Assembly: GCA_036852015.1 (NCBI GenBank)
Contig: JAANDG010000628.1
Coordinates: 1 to 64,000 of the forward strand
DNA: 64,000 nucleotides
Source of the DNA: Pelodera strongyloides
Lineage: Eukaryota > Nematoda > Chromadorea > Rhabditida > Rhabditidae
Direction: 5' to 3'
The position numbers and the translations under genes are program-made. The notes beneath the pieces were generated by a model, which searched no databases, had not been told where the DNA came from, and was given only the letters and a program-made list of their open reading frames with translations. Below, piece by piece: positions 49,472 through 58,184 of the stretch (its first letter is position 1; every line of letters begins with the position of its first letter).

Positions 49472-50546
49472 CCACGACAGATACATTAGAGAATCACAGA
49501 AAATTATTCATCGCGCAGCGTACATTCAGCGTTCATTCTGAATTCTGATGAACCAAACAACTCCAGCTACCTCATGCATAACAATTTAGCCTACTTATGT
49601 ATATGAATGCTCGGGAATACATAATTTAGTCTGCAATTAGTTCTAAGAAACTGAATGTAGCAAATGGGAATGCGTAGAGCAAATAACAATGCATAAACAC
49701 ACTTGCAGAACAGGAGACATCCTATACAGCCCTTACTTTACTAATGTTGTTAATTTTCCATTGAACCTTTGTCTTTGTTGTGTTAAAAAAATATTATACA
49801 ATCTGGTAGCAAGAAACATAAAAACTTGGTCCGTGAAGCTTAAAGGGAATATGTACGCCCTTTTTGAAGTTAAGCTGTGTTGATAGAATGTATGTTCCCC
49901 ATTAAGGAAACAATAACAAAAGTTGTTCAAAGATCCCCAGTTAGCAGAAAATAAACCACAAAGTTCATCCTTTCCATAGCAAACGCGTTACTTGAGACGA
50001 TGCCATACATCGACGGGGTCAATGGAAATTTTTTCAAATATACATACAGATATCGTGAAATTGCATTACTCAGAGACATATTTGCATGCAAATTCGAATA
50101 TTCACATTTTCATATTCAGCCGCCTATTTAAAGTCACGTCTGGTGTGGAAACTCTAGTTTTGCGTGTGTTTTGCGCATTTTGAGTGCCTACATATTCGCT
50201 TTAATGTGGTTAAACTAAATGTGGTTTGTGAAACGTATGCCCGTATGCGTATGCAGGATCACATAATTACATAGTAAAGTACAAACTGTAAACTGTGTCC
50301 CATCATGTGTCCATCCGGCACAAACAAGCACAAGAATTTCGCTTCACAGACCACGTGTCATACCGCTTTAACAACAATAAAATCTGCTCACCATGGTACG
50401 CAGGAGGTGTTCTCCGCGTCGATCGTCACGCCCTTCTCCTTCTCCGACGACGAGGTGGTTCCCGCATCCGAATCTCCGTCCGACTCCCTCGATTTGAAGA
50501 TCTGCGCCCGTCGTCTAACGGGTGTCGGTGGCAGAGAGGTCATCAT
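29334..50546 (-). CDS. Calcium-independent patatin-like phospholipase A2 (group VI-like)
   Basis: Twelve exons join in phase into 514 residues: complement(join(29334..29438, 29744..29905, 30301..30465, 30718..30814, 31135..31278, 31606..31682, 32061..32190, 32506..32681, 33921..34045, 34326..34428, 35236..35341, 50392..50546)). The patatin core shows the oxyanion motif DGGGMRG, the nucleophile motif GTSTG (Ser codon split across exons 32506 and 32061), SAAPTYF and the catalytic-Asp motif VDGSFVANSP. VVSIGTG follows, as in PLA2G6/iPLA2. It should hydrolyse the sn-2 acyl ester of phospholipids without calcium. No ankyrin repeats are seen; the N-terminal part starts MMTSLPPTPVRRRAQ and is Ser/Glu-rich. 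The join of exon 1 to exon 2 crosses a 15,050-bp intron that contains the Maverick. Phase and codon split (TG|G, Trp) support it, but no transcript evidence was available. The first of two adjacent ATGs was chosen. Confidence 0.88.
30190..30280 (+). mobile_element. SINE 3' fragment, intronic
   Basis: GCGGAACATGTCATACGCAA, then TTGAATAAAGGGGCACGCTC and TTGAAGCGTA, match the 3' part of the SINE at 52349-52612. Only the tail part is present. It lies in an intron of the phospholipase gene, antisense to it. Confidence 0.8.
30965..31083. repeat. 29-bp minisatellite, about 4 units
   Basis: GTTTTCCCCAGGGAACTTCG plus TCCCAGACT repeats in an intron of the phospholipase gene, with CCCCGGGG and CCAAGGGG variants. 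Confidence 0.9.
31325..31440. repeat. CT microsatellite, intronic
   Basis: A (TC)n and TATC-interrupted run between two phospholipase exons. It creates Ser/Leu-rich frames that are not genes. Confidence 0.9.
31740..31920. mobile_element. TTAA-ended MITE, family 1
   Basis: GTTAAAGCGAAATAACCCCG at the left and GGCCGGTATTTCGCCTTAAC at the right, inside an intron of the phospholipase gene, with the usual family interior. Confidence 0.85.
33688..33844. mobile_element. TTAA-ended MITE, family 3
   Basis: TTTAAAGCGGTGTGGCACGT at the left pairs imperfectly with ACACGTGATATATATCGCTT at the right. It is in an intron of the phospholipase gene. Confidence 0.75.
34914..35850. repeat. Inverted repeat flanking phospholipase exon 2
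   Basis: About 67 bp at 34914-34980 (with CAAAGTTACTTTGCAAAAGA) recurs inverted at 35765-35850 (TCTTTTGCAAAGTAACTTTG) with few mismatches. The arms enclose about 780 bp that include exon 35236-35341. This may be a MITE that engulfed the exon or two copies inserted in opposite orientation. Confidence 0.8.
36612..36795. mobile_element. TTAA-ended MITE, family 1 (decayed)
   Basis: GAAAGCGAAATACCGGTCGG at the left and AACCGGCTGGTATCGCTTTA at the right, interior as in the copy at 27883. A small deletion interrupts the right terminus. Confidence 0.8.
38945..39090. repeat. 12/13-bp tandem repeat
   Basis: Alternating ACCCAGAAATAAG and ACCCAAAATAAG units, five to six pairs, in the phospholipase intron. 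Confidence 0.9.
41947..42221. repeat. Left terminal inverted repeat of the Maverick
   Basis: About 275 bp, from AGTAGTAGTATAACGGTCGT to TTTAAAGAATTCTGGTG. Compared with the right repeat it has one extra AGT at the tip and about two base changes (AGGAAT/AGGAGT and GTCTTTT/GTCGTTT). The protease ATG follows 22 bp inside. Confidence 0.95.
42243..42674 (+). CDS. Adenain-like cysteine protease of the Maverick
   Basis: A single uninterrupted frame of 143 residues. The catalytic pattern of the adenovirus-protease (C5) clan is visible: His in GTHWVCY (about residue 60), the acidic residue in FDSFG (about 78), and Gln-Glu then Cys in the HHCGHYCLLLL block (about 118-126). In Mavericks and adenoviruses this enzyme processes virion proteins; no capsid gene remains here, so its substrate within this copy is unclear. 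The start is the first ATG after the terminal repeat. Its last 12 nucleotides overlap the end of the convergent polymerase gene. A truncated second copy lies at 47104-47286. Confidence 0.92.
   Translation: MSTFSKDLTALTNFDLEELVNVLKIKHFRGIFMRDTLPSKIKEVEVGIVNLDTSDNKGTHWVCYSKNNKKIYFFDSFGLDPPLEVQEYLKNGKDKKIECSTFKIQEFNTHHCGHYCLLLLKLLEVSNFQEAVLSLTPKGTLKT
42663..45020 (-). CDS. Protein-primed family B DNA polymerase, N-terminally truncated
   Basis: A 785-codon frame is open throughout. It keeps an exonuclease-domain block (FFHNLKGYDAHNI, about residues 38-50), a polymerase motif A region (DANNLYGWAM, about 338), motif B (NSIFGKTMEN, about 502) and motif C (YQDTDSLIY, about 602). It belongs to the protein-primed PolB family of Mavericks and some linear plasmids and viruses. 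Full Maverick polymerases are longer; the upstream exonuclease part is missing. The first 33 or so codons (44923-45020) are GC-rich, Ser/Arg-rich and unlike the AT-rich remainder, so the annotated start is only the first available ATG. Polymerase activity could persist, but proofreading is probably impaired. Confidence 0.92.
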   Translation of the reverse strand: MRWKNVMVAGSPSSASLPSTLAQRVCVLRRVRKNNFIPVFFHNLKGYDAHNIIGDEESDEYLFKRNIQIKLIPNNTEKFISFSFWKPWEQFEKDHFYEVRFLDSFAFMSSSLDALSKNLKDDQMHISKDFYNQFYIDNEKAFKLMRKKGVYPYEYMDSFEKFKETELPKRRCFTDKPNGSKCSKKKYLYAQKVWKEMKCSNLKDYTLIYMINDVLLLADVFENFRNLSLDVYELEPCWYYTSPGFSWDAMLKITGVKLETTRDIEMYNMIEKGIRGGMVNAVKRYAKADNKYIHSAKTKKVPRRLRSWLKRKSINSYRYPGFIKSFLKKNPSYLLYLDANNLYGWAMCQDLPTGGFKFVIDDIIQIFNNAIQNLPNHDLKYDILKYVERLNKRKKGCIFEVDLAYPEDLHKKHNDFPLCPQNIEFPHGVKKLCNTLGDKEKYVIHHKNLLQCLQLGMKIKKVHRIITFKESNWLEKYINLNTNLRKQAKNDFEKDFSKLMNNSIFGKTMENVRGRVDVNIVLGEKDETIRRIYAPKPNYKRSITINDGHLGLVEMEKTKIVLDKPIYVGFAILDLSKLLMNDFHYNIMQKKYTHRRLKLVYQDTDSLIYQIYTEGIYKDIQKDQSLRSHFDFSEYPQNHPLHNVENKKGVGKFKDELNSKIMTEIVAIRPKQYSYKTLDYKGIENEFKKNKGIKKNVIKKDISFKDYKDCLFNKSLIKRKQYCIRSVKHQLYTQEIEKVVFDNRDNKEFKKDLQDLVNDSINNGYKRIILENGHFRLKTKAFSSF
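44923..45015. other. GC-rich filler at the polymerase truncation point
   Basis: About 90 bp are markedly richer in GC than the surrounding AT-rich element and contain CGCAACACGCAAACGCG. It sits exactly where the conserved polymerase coding begins. It looks like inserted filler at a deletion junction, or donor sequence captured when the element shrank. Confidence 0.5.
45117..47003 (+). CDS. Maverick cargo: kinase-like protein with possible ubiquitin-like N terminus
   Basis: Exons join(45117..45191, 45261..45413, 45610..45754, 45801..46011, 46098..46256, 46325..46467, 46621..47003) give about 420 residues. An atypical kinase fold is suggested by VSKFYVK (candidate Lys), ELFCYKLLELMGVGP, the catalytic-loop-like ISDLHPENCG and AIVDFAP in place of DFG. 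Residues 1-76 end with AGLQDDDTLIL and have the size and pattern of a ubiquitin-like fold. ATTTAG just before the ATG could be a trans-splice acceptor. One weak point: between 45610 and 46011 the frame must shift by one. A 46-nt intron (45755-45800, GTGTAC...ATAAAG) would restore it, but its acceptor is poor, so a frameshift is the alternative. Nematode Mavericks are known to carry kinase-like cargo families, and I believe this is one. The gene is convergent with neither end gene. Confidence 0.7.
47104..47286 (-). pseudogene. Truncated second copy of the Maverick protease
   Basis: Sixty residues from the minus-strand ATG at 47286 parallel the start of the protease at 42243: both share KDL, KNFRGIFMRDTLP/KHFRGIFMRDTLP and EVGIVN. 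The reading stops before the catalytic His, so it cannot be active. It faces inward from the right terminal repeat, mirroring the left copy. Identity to the left copy is clearly lower than that of the terminal repeats. Confidence 0.88.
47346..47613. repeat. Right terminal inverted repeat of the Maverick
   Basis: About 268 bp, the inverse complement of 41947-42221 with roughly two base differences and one fewer AGT at the tip. AATATA follows immediately. Confidence 0.95.
47663..47757 (-). mobile_element. SINE 3' fragment with TAAA-rich tail
   Basis: On the minus strand GTCATAAGCAAACATTGAAA, then CACGCTCTTGAAGCGT and a TAAATAAATAAAT tail match the 3' end of the SINE at 52349-52612. It starts about 50 bp outside the Maverick's right target duplication. 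Confidence 0.85.
48225..48315. repeat. CT-rich microsatellite
   Basis: CTCTCTGTGCTCTC units and (CT)n in the phospholipase intron; the Ser/Leu frames it opens are artefacts of composition. Confidence 0.9.
48627..48745. repeat. Poly-A tract followed by (GA)n
   Basis: About 44 consecutive A residues lead directly into a GA microsatellite. It might mark the tail of a retroposed element, but no body was recognised upstream. Confidence 0.9.
48773..49156. mobile_element. TTAA-ended MITE, long member of family 2
   Basis: It starts TTAAAGCGAAATACCACCCG and ends GACCGCTAATTCGCTTTAAA, about 384 bp. Both ends match the shorter copy at 19193-19371; the central 200 bp is present only here. Confidence 0.88.
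50205..50372. mobile_element. Decayed family 3 MITE
   Basis: The right end ACCACGTGTCATACCGCTTT plus AA matches family 3. The left end (CTTTAATGTGGTTAAAC) is degenerate. Confidence 0.6.
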
Positions 50547-51284
50547 ACCTTTTCACAATTTACTTGTCCTCCAACTACAGGAAACCTCCAAATATATGAA
50601 GATTTAGTTTGATCCAAGTCGGACGTTGGCAAGCAATATCCAGCAATAAATAGACAAAGCAGAATGCCAAGATCGAAATAGACAATATCAAGCACGAAGG
50701 AAAATATCTTCGTATAGAACTCGGAGAATCAATACATGGAAGACACAGAACTGTCCGGAAAATAACAGTTCCCGGTTCAAAATAGCACTGAACAAGCACT
50801 GAAAAGGAGGGCTGATCGATGATTCTTGCCAAAACTGTTCCCTCTTTTCGACACAAATACTCGAAGCGACACCACACAATGTACTGAATTAATAATGTGT
50901 GGGGACCACAAAGAACGAGAGTTAAAAAATTTCCTCTCCTCTAAATTGGGAGAGAGACGAGAGAGAGAGAGAGAGGTGAGAGAGGTGAGGGTGAGAGAGA
51001 AGAGAAGTGGAGGAGGACCAAAAACAAAAGTAGGGCAAAAGCAAAACAGTGCAGGTGCAGCTGCAATCCAAATCATTAATCAACTTTTATGAAGAAAACA
51101 AATTACTATGGGAACGCCTGAACATGTTGTTGCACATCATCAAATAGACGCTGTCTGTAGTCTGAAGTCGTCCAGATCACAATTTTGGATTATGAAATCA
51201 TTCAGACGCCCTAATGTCTGAAGTCGGAATTGGCCGCTTCTGGCATGCTGACTACACTCTTTTAATATTCGGCAACAAAGAACG

Positions 51285-51334
51285 GCCGAGAGAGAGAGAG
51301 AGAGGAGAGAGTCAAGAGAGAGAGAGAAGAGAGT

Positions 51335-51369
<35 letters not shown>

Positions 51370-51370
51370 C
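51285..51370. repeat. GA microsatellite
   Basis: (GA)n with GTCAA interruptions. The Arg/Glu frame across it is not a gene. A similar tract lies at 50950-51005. Confidence 0.9.
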
Positions 51371-51534
51371 ATTCAGATTATTCAGAAAGCCCCTGCAATA
51401 ATGTGCATGACACGGGGACACAAAATAAGAAGACGTTAATGTGGCAAAGCATTCTCCTCTCCAAAAGACGGGTGCCTAGAATCTGTCGCAGTGCCCTGGG
51501 CCTAATAGAATCAAAGGCCGCAAAGATATTCAAG

Positions 51535-51712
51535 CGGTGTCACATGTGGTTTTCAAATGAATGCTCAACGACTGCACTTCCATATATCACATGCAAATTG
51601 TGTTCCATTATGTGCCGAAACAACTCGAAGAGCACACAAAATTTACACAGAATCCACGAGAATGCAGTTGTCGAGCACAGGCTTCAAAACCACGTGCCAC
51701 ATCGCTTTGAAG
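51535..51712. mobile_element. TTAA-ended MITE, family 3
   Basis: AAGCGGTGTCACATGTGGTT at the left pairs with AACCACGTGCCACATCGCTT at the right. The interior includes TATATCACATGCAAATT, also seen in other copies. Confidence 0.8.
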
Positions 51713-52348
51713 CGTTCAGCCCGGGGTGTCTCCTATCGAACACCACAACAGATACACGACGACGAGATAGAGACGACGACAGGAAACAGAATGCTTAATG
51801 TTATGGCCTCCTATGCGAGACGGTGTTCTTTTGCGCCCAAGCACAGAGAACGAGCATCCGGACATCAACCACACAAGGTCAGAATCATAAGCGTGATATA
51901 TTTCACTAATATACAGTAACCTCCGGAGAAAGTCTGAGCCAGTAATCGTGTTACGCACCATGTTATGTGATTCTACTACACGAAACAATGAATTCAAAAT
52001 TCCGAACAAATTCGGTTGACGACATCTCGGAAAGTTATGAATCCACCGTACACACGATGCCGAGAGCCACAAACAGAGGACTGATATAACCAAAAAAACA
52101 CAAAGAAACCCAAAATTGACCCTCTCAAACACCCAACAACTGAGTACTGATAGGACATTTCAGAGAAAGATAAAGGCTGAGGCAAGGAGATAAGAGAATT
52201 AACCAGCCGGTGTGTGGTACAACCAACACGTTCAGGACAACTGGACACAATATCAATTGTTGAGTTTCTTCACGGGAAATTCTTCTGAATTGAGGTCCTT
52301 TGAGGTTCATAAAATCACATGGCTTTCTGGAAGACAGTAAAACCTGGT

Positions 52349-52612
52349 GGGACCTGGTGGTCCAGTGGCAGCGCGTTCGTCTCTAACGCAATCGACCCGA
52401 GTTCGATTCCGGCCCGTGACACCTTTGAAACCACCACCAGGCGAGGGAATCATGGGCGATCCCTCCTGGCCCTAGCCCGAAGACGTCGAGCAATTTGTCA
52501 TCTGGAACTCGTCGCCTACTGCTCAGGAGCTCTGCGGAACATGTCATAAGCAAACATTGAATCTGTACTTTCACCCTTGAATAAAGGTGCACGCTCTTGA
52601 AGCGTAAAACAA
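52349..52612 (+). mobile_element. tRNA-derived SINE
   Basis: The head has an A-box-like TGGTCCAGTGGCAGCGCG, an anticodon-arm-like GCGTT CGTCTCT AACGC (anticodon TCT, Arg-like) and the B box GAGTTCGATTCC. A tRNA-unrelated body follows, and the end is GAATAAAGGTGCACGCTCTT then GAAGCGT and an AT-rich tail. Tail fragments at 30190-30280 and 47663-47757 show it is dispersed. It would be transcribed by RNA polymerase III and mobilised by a LINE partner not seen here. Confidence 0.8.
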
Positions 52613-53919
52613 ATTTAAAATTTAAAAATTTAAAACAAATTCGCTGCAGTAAAAAAAAACCGTACGCAATGTCAACTAATACGATCCTTCAGAAACCATC
52701 CTTCAACGTGTACGTGTACTGTAACGACGAAGCACCAAATAGCCGAACGAAGTCCAAGGTACACGATGCGTTTCAAAAACTAGCCTTTATTTCGTTTTAA
52801 ACTTATAAAATCACACACAAACACTACAAATAAATTCAGTATCGAACTCACAAATATGTATAGCAATATCCAACATTACCAAAAAAAATGCGCTTCACGG
52901 TGTCAGCCGCAGCCAAAGGCCGAGTGAGCCAAAAAAATGCTTTCAGTTAGCCGGTAGGCATGGGGCATGGCTACACGCTTGCCTCAATTATACAATACAA
53001 CTGCAAAACATAAAAATATGTTCAAATAGTCCAAAACAAAACAAAAATAAAATCGTACATCGGTAGTTGTTTACTCCGTTTACAACATTAAAAAAAAAAG
53101 TCCTCACAGTGTGAAATATGCCAGAATTCCATGCATTATACTATGCTTATAGTGATTGTTACTGTTTCTGATAGTTGTTATCACACTGATTTCATACCGA
53201 TTGTTAGTCAGAAAAATCAAACCTGTCTGGTGCATCTCCTTATACTCAATCACAAAACTAATTGAATATCAAAAAATAACCTAAAAAGTATATACGACAT
53301 GGAATCCAGTGACTATAGAATACTTCAAAGTTAATTCATAAAAAAAAATGAAATTGCCAGGGGCCAGGGCACGATAATTACTTGGTTGAGGCTTCAAGCT
53401 GCAAGAGTAACAAAGGACCCAAAAAAATTGAAAATGAAAAAATAGGCCCAAACACAAAGAATGCAGAAAACGGAAGGGGGCTAACACGGAAGGAAAGTCG
53501 AGGGAACATTTTTCAGGTGCAAAATGTGAACTTATGCTTATGAACTAGCGGCAGGCCCATTAAAAACGTGGAAAGGAAACTTTATGTGTACGTACGCTAG
53601 AGCAATAAGGGTTCAGATCCGCAATCATAATTCCAAGGTTACAGATTATGTCACATCATTCATATTCTAAAGGTAACAGCTTACCATTAATTTATTAGCA
53701 ACACTCTGTTTTACATCGTCATGGGTTACGTCTCCCGGAATCAGGAAAAAGTAAGTCAACCCAAAAATTGTAAATAAAATAAAGGAAGTAACACATATAA
53801 GTTTCGTTGCATGACCAAATATCAATCAAATGATTAATGATATTGTTTCCCCGGCAAGGTTCCTGTTTCTTATTGTTAGTCAAACACGGGAACAATCAGT
53901 CATAGTTCAAAGAAAACGA

Positions 53920-53924
<5 letters not shown>

Positions 53925-53976
<52 letters not shown>

Positions 53977-54000
53977 CGAGAGAGAGAGCGAGAGACGAAG
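53925..54000. repeat. GA microsatellite
   Basis: An (AG)n tract with GAGC interruptions, intergenic. Confidence 0.9.
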
Positions 54001-54282
54001 AAGAGCGGGTTCAATCTAGCAATTATTTTACTAAATAATTGAAAAGGTTACTCAGCAAGACAATGAGTCAGTCATCATCTTCCTTTTTTCATAAATAAAA
54101 CTTACGCCATGATTTATAACTATTTTTCTGGTCACATCAAAAGTGTTATTGGGTACTTATTGCATTCACGGTAAAAAATATTTTCGTACTCTTCTAAACG
54201 AGAAAACTACATGCGTACAACAAAACGAGAGAATTTTTAATTATGCATGAGAGAGGATGGGGGCAATTTAACTCAGAAGGCA

Positions 54283-54463
54283 CTTAAAGCGAAATACCGG
54301 TCGGTTTTGAAACTCATCGTGGACAGCTGAATTCTTACGCATTTATGTAAAGTTGCTCGAATTTAACTCGATTTTTTTATTCTAATTTATGTTCATCTGC
54401 ATAACCTGCAAGAAGGCTGGTGTACTCGGTGTTTCAAAAACCGGCCGGTATTTCGCTTTAACT
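54283..54463. mobile_element. TTAA-ended MITE, family 1, with long flanking duplication
   Basis: TTAAAGCGAAATACCGGTCG at the left and CCGGCCGGTATTTCGCTTTA plus A at the right. The flank TTAACTCAGAAGGCACTTAA is present immediately on both sides (about 54268 and 54460), overlapping the terminal TTAA. Confidence 0.88.
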
Positions 54464-55499
54464 CAGAAGGCACTTAAAAGCTCAAAGATTATTTAGAGGA
54501 AATGAAATGTATGAGGGCAGCTGTTCTCCAAAACATGGGAGACAAGTGTGTCCGCAAATAGTGGAAAAAACCGCAATTTGTTCAAAAGGCAGTCTACGAC
54601 CGTTCAAAATGTAGGGAATCATTAGTGCAAAGTATTACCTGAGAGAATTGATATATTTATATTTCAAGCAAGGTGGGCGGAGCCGCAAAAAGGTGTGCAA
54701 AGGAGTGGCCATCCACCTAGTCCAGTTTGTTTGGCACACCTATGGCGCAATTCTGGCGCACAACTCGCTAGCGATATCCCATCCTATACTTAACAACACG
54801 ATTCATCGAGTCACGTAGACCCACACTCATTGAATCCACGAAATTTTACAGACAGTCAGAATAATCGAACCAATAAAGATTACCCTGACATACTAAGACA
54901 ACTAAACTAAACTCGAGTACAGCCGTCTTCTGGGGGAGGGGGGGGGGGAACGTTCAGCGAATTTGATCCCTTGGTCGTTGTAAGTTTCTCTAGGTCGGTC
55001 AGGCAAAAATCCAGGAAACAAGGAATCCCCTTAAAAACGTACACAACTCCCGATCGCATATTAAGTTACAAACAAACAAAGTCGGGGACATTCCGAAGTC
55101 ATAAAAAACGAGTAAAAAAAGTGTTCGGCATGAGGCATCCTAACACTACGTTTGCTACAAAATCTCATTCCTTTATGAATAGGGACAAGTCCTTCGACGA
55201 AGTAATGAAGGCTGGAGATCGTGTAGCACCCAGATATCTCTTGTAGGAGATATTCTGCGCCGTCCATAATTCTGATTTTGTGCTCGCATTAAAAAAATAA
55301 GAATTCATATACAAGCATGACATACCCAATCGATACCAGCGACAGGAAAGATCCCCTCTCATCTCTACTCGAGCAATCCTTCAGCGGCGAAGTCGTCATT
55401 ACAGCTAGCGCCATCGTCTTTTTCTGCCCTCCGGATACGCCACCTTCAAAACCATAATAATCGATTATATAACAGTCCAAACTCTCGTTGATAACATAC

Positions 55500-56150
55500 C
55501 GCGGCTGGTGCCAAGCTTTGCGTTCTTCTACAAAAAAAAATTGTACTAATGTAAAGCCCTTAAGACCTAAGGAACTTCATATCAGTTAAGTTTATAATCA
55601 TAATAAGGATTTCATGTTTAGTCTAACCACCTTCAAAGCCAGAATAACTGATTATCTAACAGTCCAAACTCTAGTTGACTGTGGCTGGCGCCAATCTTTG
55701 CGTTCGTCTACAAAAAAAAATTGTACTAATGTAAAGCCCTTAAGACCTAAGGAACTTCATATCAGTTAAGTTTATAATCATAATAAGGATTTCATGTTTA
55801 GTCTAACCACCTTCAAAGCCAGAATAACTGATTATCTAACAGTCCAAACTCTAGTTGACTGTGGCTGGCGCCAATCTTTGCGTTCGTCTACAAAAAAAAA
55901 TTGTACTAATGTAAAGCCCTTAAGACCTAAGGAACTTCATATCAGTTAAGTTTATAATCATAATAAGGATTTCATGTTTAGTCTAACCACCTTCAAAGCC
56001 AGAATAACTGATTATCTAACAGTCCAAACTCTAGTTGACTGTGGCTGGCGCCAATCTTTGCGTTCGTCTACAAAAAAAAATTGTACTAATGTAAAGCCTA
56101 AGGAACTTCGCAGCAGTTAAGTTTATATTCATAATGATTTCATGTTTAGT
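55500..56150. repeat. 180-bp satellite, about 3.6 units
   Basis: GTGGCTGGCGCCAATCTTTG recurs at 55681, 55861 and 56041, a 180-bp period. Middle units are almost identical; the first and last are more divergent or truncated. Each unit holds ACCTAAGGAACTTCATATCA and AAGTTTATAATCATAAT, related to the hairpin MITE at 12630-12709. Confidence 0.95.
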
Positions 56151-56297
56151 CTAACCAGTAATCCATTTCCGAAAAGTTTTCAATTTCGCCTGCCTTGCCT
56201 TGGTGCTGGACCGTCTTCGCGAGGAGAATAGTGACATGAAATGACCACCTACAAAAGTTCTTTTTTTCCATGATTTCTTGGAAGGAATCACCATTCG

Positions 56298-56414
56298 GAG
56301 GCCATATTCACCACTCAATTCCCCGTCTTTTTCTCTCGTCTCTCACATTAGAATTCTATTTTCGGTCCCCAGGGAATATTTCCCCGAGGCAACCAGAGTG
56401 GTGAATATGGCCTC
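56298..56414. repeat. Short hairpin with perfect 19-bp arms
   Basis: GAGGCCATATTCACCACTC at 56298-56316 is exactly inverted at 56396-56414 around 79 bp. A small palindromic element or hairpin; no other copy is seen. Confidence 0.85.
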
Positions 56415-57309
56415 AGGCAGAGTCCACAGTACTAATAATCGCCGTGCGCGGGAGAGAACTCACCCAAAGATTACAAGACACAGCAGCTCACCGCTACTGG
56501 CAACGACATACTCCTACAGTACACCGTAGCAGGTGTCCCCCACCATTCTCGGTGTACTGTAGTCGTCGCAACTCGCAACAGTGACACTTTTTTATAGTAA
56601 GAAAATACCCACATTCTCAATTCTCACCCAATCTAATTACCTAATCCTAATTGTAAAAAAAATCGGAATATTTTTCGTGGGAAAAAAACTTGAAAATAAA
56701 ATACGAAAATGCAAAATAAACAATAAAAATTAGTCATAGAACATAAGAAGTCAAAAAAATCATCAGCGAGACAACGCCAAGACAAAAACCAAAAATTCAA
56801 TAGATAATAATTTATTTCACAACAATGATCACAGACTATTATTACATATAAAAAGTCGAGCGTGAAGTTAGCACACAAGGAGCAGTTTCACCTAAGAAAT
56901 GAGCATATATATTTATAATTTATACAAAATTCATATATCACAATAAACACACATTTCGAAATCGCCACTACTACTGCACATTGCATTAATAACACGAAAC
57001 TACACAACACGAAACTTCGCTCAATCGCCGCGCAGAAAAAAGGTTCGCAGCGGCGCCATGGCTAATTTGTTGCGCGGCGACTGCGCGGAGTTTCATCAGT
57101 GCATAATAGGACAAATTGACTGTAACAAAAGTCACTCGGATACAGAGTCGCGAAGAAATAGAACTAGCAAATTTACACAGAGATACATTTTGGATCTCTA
57201 GGCTGAACTTACAAATTTACACAGATATACATTTTGGATCTCTAGGCTGAACTTAGCGATACAGCGCCTGGCATACGTTTCCAAAACCGGCCGTTATGTC
57301 GCTTTATAC

Positions 57310-58149
57310 TTAAATATGCTGTTCGAACCATCGCACCATATTAATTGCGTAGTCCGCCTCCACTTCCACCTCCTCCAACGGATGGTTAGACGGGGGATAA
57401 CTGAGCACCCTACAAAAACATCAAATATATGAAGCTTCCAAAACGAATCAATCGTAAACTATGTCCGCAACATCGGGGCATCAATCGTAAACTATGTCCG
57501 CAACATCGGGGCACCTAGGGCGCCGATGAGCGCGTGCGCCGGGTGTGTGCCAAAGAGTTTTGACCACCGTATCGCGAGCGCCGCGAGTCTGCCACACCTT
57601 GTAATCACTCCGAACACAGCCTAGAAATTGTACGCCGCCTGCGTCGAACCCTCAACCTCAGAATATCCGATGCGGTGATTCATCTGCCCCTAAGCTACTT
57701 TTACAATTTTCTCTGTTTTTAAAGAAGAGACCATTATTTTGTAGAGAGACTGTAAATGAACGGAACCGTAAACACAGACTTTGCTGGCTACGGTACCTGG
57801 CCGAACTGTTTGCCGGGGAATAACTCTATGATTTATAGGTGCAAATAAATGCGGTTTTCACAGTAACATTTCTGAAATTCCGGACATTCTGTGCAAGTAA
57901 TTTGAGGAAAACTTTTTTCTCGTGGGCCTCTCCCTTTAAATCAGTAGTATGCCCGAATTTACTTTCACCACTCACTTGCACGGGATTCCTCTTGCTTGTA
58001 GATTCCGAATGAATCCTCTATAGTGAGGCACCACACGGAGGTCCTTCTCACCAATCAACAGAAGGTATGGAGTGGTGACCTGGAATATTGTTCTTGTTTC
58101 AGTTGGTTGTGCAGTATGATACGATGGTGTGATCGTTTGTCATATTCTA

Positions 58150-58184
<35 letters not shown>

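Larger units (their letters stand above)
47614..50391. other. Right part of the giant phospholipase intron
   Basis: No exon is supported. It contains a SINE fragment, CT/GA and poly-A tracts, a long family 2 MITE and part of a family 3 MITE. GA tracts also lie at 49440-49470. Confidence 0.5.
50547..57309. other. Repeat-rich intergenic region
   Basis: It lies between the phospholipase start and the peptidase stop. It holds a family 3 MITE, a SINE, GA tracts, a family 1 MITE with flanking duplication, a 180-bp satellite and short hairpins. A 91-residue basic frame at 54971-55246 has no recognisable domain. A 43-bp direct duplication lies at 57168-57254. Confidence 0.5.

Noticed and set aside
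54971..55246. A 91-residue basic frame
   Set aside because: No recognisable domain, no homology I can name and no splice context; it may be chance or an eroded element.
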